Both the position numbers and the translations under genes were made by a program. Source: Nitrospira sp. (GTDB lineage Bacteria; Nitrospirota; Nitrospiria; Nitrospirales; Nitrospiraceae). From it: 6,298 nt of DNA. This document shows, piece by piece, positions 4,798 to 6,298 of the stretch (its first letter is position 1; each line of letters begins with the position of its first letter). The notes beneath the pieces are model-generated. The model was given only the letters and a program-made list of their open reading frames with translations, made no database searches and had not been told where the DNA came from. The stretch spans positions 1,914 to 8,211 of the forward strand of contig JABMDH010000042.1 of assembly GCA_015904075.1 (NCBI GenBank). Reading direction: 5' to 3'.

Positions 4798-5277
4798 TTA
4801 ATATCCCGCCTTCGCTCCGCCGCCATGCTGATACCGTCCGCTGTAGGACAGCATCTGATCGGACAGGGCTTTCCATTCGTCGGCGGTCATGAGATTTTTC
4901 ATCTTGAAGCGCAGGCTCAGAATCTTGGCTGATCTTCCCATCCGTTGCTGGGCTGATTCGTTGAGGACCTTGGAGAACTCCTCCGGCGGCGTCGTATAGC
5001 TGGCGTTCAGCGTATAGAGTTGCCGATGGTAGGCACGCTCTTGCTCGCGGGCTGCTTTGAGTTCGGTGATAATGTCGGTGACAAATCCGTTCACCAGTTT
5101 CGCCTTTTCGGGATCCGTCACCGTCCGGTCAATCAACGCAGTCATGTCTTGCTGGCCCTTCTGCCAGTATGCATCGCTGTTCCCGGCTCCCATCGCGCCG
5201 TGGTGGTGATGGGACGAGCAGCCGGCCAGCACGGCCGCTGCGAACACGCCAAGCAATCCTTTATAGATCCGATTCAT
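4798..5277 (-). CDS. Small lipoprotein with Spy/CpxP-like C-terminal motif, copy 2
   Basis: This is a paralogue of the lipoprotein at 3226-3705, with the same 159-residue length and 150 identical residues. The LAGC lipobox, the helical domain and the basic helix followed by L-M-T-A-D-E-W are unchanged. Differences are conservative or lie in linkers (for example Arg to Lys in the signal, Met to Phe in the central helix, Thr-Asp to Pro-Glu near residue 97-99). After the lipidated Cys the sequence is SS-HHHH, one histidine more than copy 1, which could strengthen metal binding. GGAGG five bases upstream fixes ATG 5277. The membrane protein gene of copy 1 lies downstream on the same strand, 83 bases after the stop if GTG 4714 is its start, so the two could share a transcript unless the intervening hairpin ends it. 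Confidence 0.82.
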   Translation of the reverse strand: MNRIYKGLLGVFAAAVLAGCSSHHHHGAMGAGNSDAYWQKGQQDMTALIDRTVTDPEKAKLVNGFVTDIITELKAAREQERAYHRQLYTLNASYTTPPEEFSKVLNESAQQRMGRSAKILSLRFKMKNLMTADEWKALSDQMLSYSGRYQHGGGAKAGY

Positions 5278-5282
5278 ACGTT

Positions 5283-5287
5283 CCTCC
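5283..5287 (-). promoter_or_regulatory. Ribosome binding site of lipoprotein copy 2
   Basis: GGAGG on the minus strand, five bases before ATG 5277, identical in sequence and spacing to copy 1. It supports the shorter start over the in-frame GTG at 5304. Confidence 0.7.
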
Positions 5288-5297
5288 ATTGTGAGAG

Positions 5298-5327
5298 TTG
5301 TCACGTTCCTTCTTGATACCGTATTAT
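5298..5327 (+). promoter_or_regulatory. Candidate promoter of the 114-residue gene, copy 2
   Basis: TTGTCA (5298-5303), 18 bases, TATTAT (5322-5327): the same boxes as in copy 1, again ending 13 bases before the ATG at 5341. Preservation of the whole block without change while the flanking genes drift supports a regulatory role. Confidence 0.5.
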
Positions 5328-5342
5328 CCGGTCGAATGTCAT
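5313..5342 (-). promoter_or_regulatory. Candidate promoter of lipoprotein copy 2
   Basis: Minus-strand ATGACA (5337-5342) and TATCAA (5313-5318), spaced by 18 bases, identical to copy 1 and overlapping the divergent promoter. The -10 match is modest. Confidence 0.35.
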
Positions 5343-5685
5343 GTCAGATCGCATGCCGACAATGGCGGACCAGTTTCATATCCTCCAGGATGAGTTTCGC
5401 GCTCACCTCGAAACCTTTTATGCCCGGCTAAAATTGGCCCCGCCGTACGAAAGCGTGGAGAAGGCTATTCGGGCTTTGACGACGGCGGTGCACGCTCTGC
5501 CTAAGGCCGAACAAACCCGAATCATGTCCGATCCTGCCGCACGTTGGGAACAATTCCGGCTCGCGTTTCATACATCGGGGCTTTCTAAGAAACATCGCGG
5601 GATCATTGCCGGGTTGGCGCGTGACCGATCCGCGGTGGACCTGCCAGTAGAATACGATCATTTCCTGACCTTGTTCACTGCTTAG
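5341..5685 (+). CDS. Conserved small protein of unknown function, copy 2
   Basis: This is a paralogue of the 114-residue protein at 3769-4113, of equal length, with 103 identical residues. Differences cluster at the two ends: residues 4, 5, 9, 10 and 14 at the start, and 103, 110 and 114 at the end. The central part, including the stretch from LETFYARLKLAPPYESVEKA through the S-K-K-H-R-G basic motif, has only two changes. Of 36 altered codons about 25 are silent, which is the mark of purifying selection on both copies. No Shine-Dalgarno is seen before ATG 5341; an internal ATG at 5362 is conserved. It ends three bases before the stop of the convergent membrane gene, where copy 1 overlaps by 11 bases. 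Confidence 0.8.
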   Translation: MSDRMPTMADQFHILQDEFRAHLETFYARLKLAPPYESVEKAIRALTTAVHALPKAEQTRIMSDPAARWEQFRLAFHTSGLSKKHRGIIAGLARDRSAVDLPVEYDHFLTLFTA

Positions 5686-5688
5686 GGA

Positions 5689-6298
5689 TCAGGATTCAGG
5701 GCGCGGTTGGCCTTCGAGCGCTTCGCGCAGTTCCTCGTACACTTTCGTCAGGCGGCTGTTTTCCAAGCGATAGGACAGGATCACGGTCACGAGGCCGATG
5801 ATCAACACGAGCGCACCGCCGGCCGTGAGGCCCGCACCCAGAAGGAGGCCTTGCAACGACTCGAATCCTCCGTCCCCTAGATAAGTCGCGACGAACACCA
5901 GCGATCCGATCGACACCAGTGCAAACCAGATAAGTGTGATGATGGCCGACGACCAGGGGATCCGTTTGACGCAGAGTGCTCCCAAGCCGTGGTCGTTTGT
6001 CGAGAGGTAAATGAGACCCTTGATCGGCCAGGCCGTGCGAAACCCACTGGCAAACAACGCATACTGTGGGCGAATCGCAATCTGAGACAGTTCCGGATAG
6101 AACCGGGCCACACCATGTGGAAGCATCAACACACCCTCGGCAGTGAACCGATCACGCAGGGTTGCCAGGGTGTTTGCTGTCCACCGGTCTTGAGTTCTTC
6201 CCACACTGCACCCATACCGAATGGCGTCCGGCGTCAGCTGGATAAAGTAGAACCAATCGCCCAGGATCAGCCCGATAAACAGCACGCCCGCAAACAGT
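5689..6298 (-). CDS. Three-helix membrane protein of unknown function, copy 2 (5' end outside window)
   Basis: The reading frame is open to the right edge, so the N-terminus is missing; a GTG at 6285 matches the GTG proposed for copy 1 and may or may not be the true start. The visible part matches copy 1 closely: the first hydrophobic helix, the Arg-rich 95-residue loop with both cysteines, helices 2 and 3, and the charged tail. It differs at about a dozen positions, mostly conservative (Leu/Ile/Val, Asp/Glu, Ala/Gly). The C-terminus stops at PES, five residues before the QTTRK end of copy 1, because the short region after the convergent gene differs and has one net indel. The neighbouring sequence to the right would show the native N-terminus and so settle the start of copy 1. 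Confidence 0.75.
   Translation of the reverse strand, partial: LFAGVLFIGLILGDWFYFIQLTPDAIRYGCSVGRTQDRWTANTLATLRDRFTAEGVLMLPHGVARFYPELSQIAIRPQYALFASGFRTAWPIKGLIYLSTNDHGLGALCVKRIPWSSAIITLIWFALVSIGSLVFVATYLGDGGFESLQGLLLGAGLTAGGALVLIIGLVTVILSYRLENSRLTKVYEELREALEGQPRPES

Larger units (their letters stand above)
4794..6298. repeat. Tandem duplication, copy 2 (runs off the window)
   Basis: Direct repeat of 3222-4727, carrying the same three genes in the same order and orientation. It begins at the TTTCTTAATATCC shared just after the hexamer array and is still homologous at the last base. Further copies could follow outside the window. Confidence 0.95.

Overview
The window looks like chromosomal accessory sequence from a GC-rich Gram-negative bacterium. 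It carries lipoprotein signal peptides, a Sel1/HEAT-repeat exported protein, a seven-repeat propeller lipoprotein and the end of an AttH/CrtC-like lipocalin-domain protein. The overall style resembles Nitrospira and relatives (Nitrospirota). That assignment is an impression from gene content, since no rRNA or other marker gene is present. I saw no tRNA, rRNA, CRISPR array, transposase or insertion sequence.

Layout. Positions 1-258 (+) hold the C-terminal end of a lipocalin-like secreted hydrolase-family protein. It converges, with a 30-base gap, on a 408-residue exported Sel1/HEAT-repeat protein (289-1515, -). Upstream of that on the same strand is a small gene (1676-1931, -) that appears frameshifted: a soluble helical N-terminal half is in one frame and a transmembrane C-terminal half in another. 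A divergent, YCF48/BNR-type seven-repeat beta-propeller lipoprotein gene follows (2126-3160, +).

From about 3222 to the window end lies a direct tandem duplication with a period of about 1,572 bases. Each copy holds three genes: a small lipoprotein with a Spy/CpxP-like C-terminal motif (-), a divergent 114-residue cytosolic protein of unknown function (+), and a three-helix membrane protein (-) that converges on the 114-residue gene. Copy 1 is 3222-4727. Copy 2 is 4794-6298 and runs off the edge. In the 114-residue gene the copies differ at 43 of 345 bases (about 87.5% identity, counted by hand) and mostly at silent positions, which suggests both copies are kept functional. The 72 bases that separate the lipoprotein and 114-residue genes are identical in both copies and hold overlapping divergent promoter candidates. 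The left edge of copy 1 and the junction between copies each hold an inverted array of GGYYRA hexamers, which may be related to how the duplication formed.

How the genes work together is unknown. The conserved divergent promoter suggests that the lipoprotein and the 114-residue protein are co-regulated. The membrane protein of one unit lies directly downstream of the lipoprotein of the next, on the same strand. A cell-envelope role is a reasonable inference, but no biochemical function can be read from the sequence.
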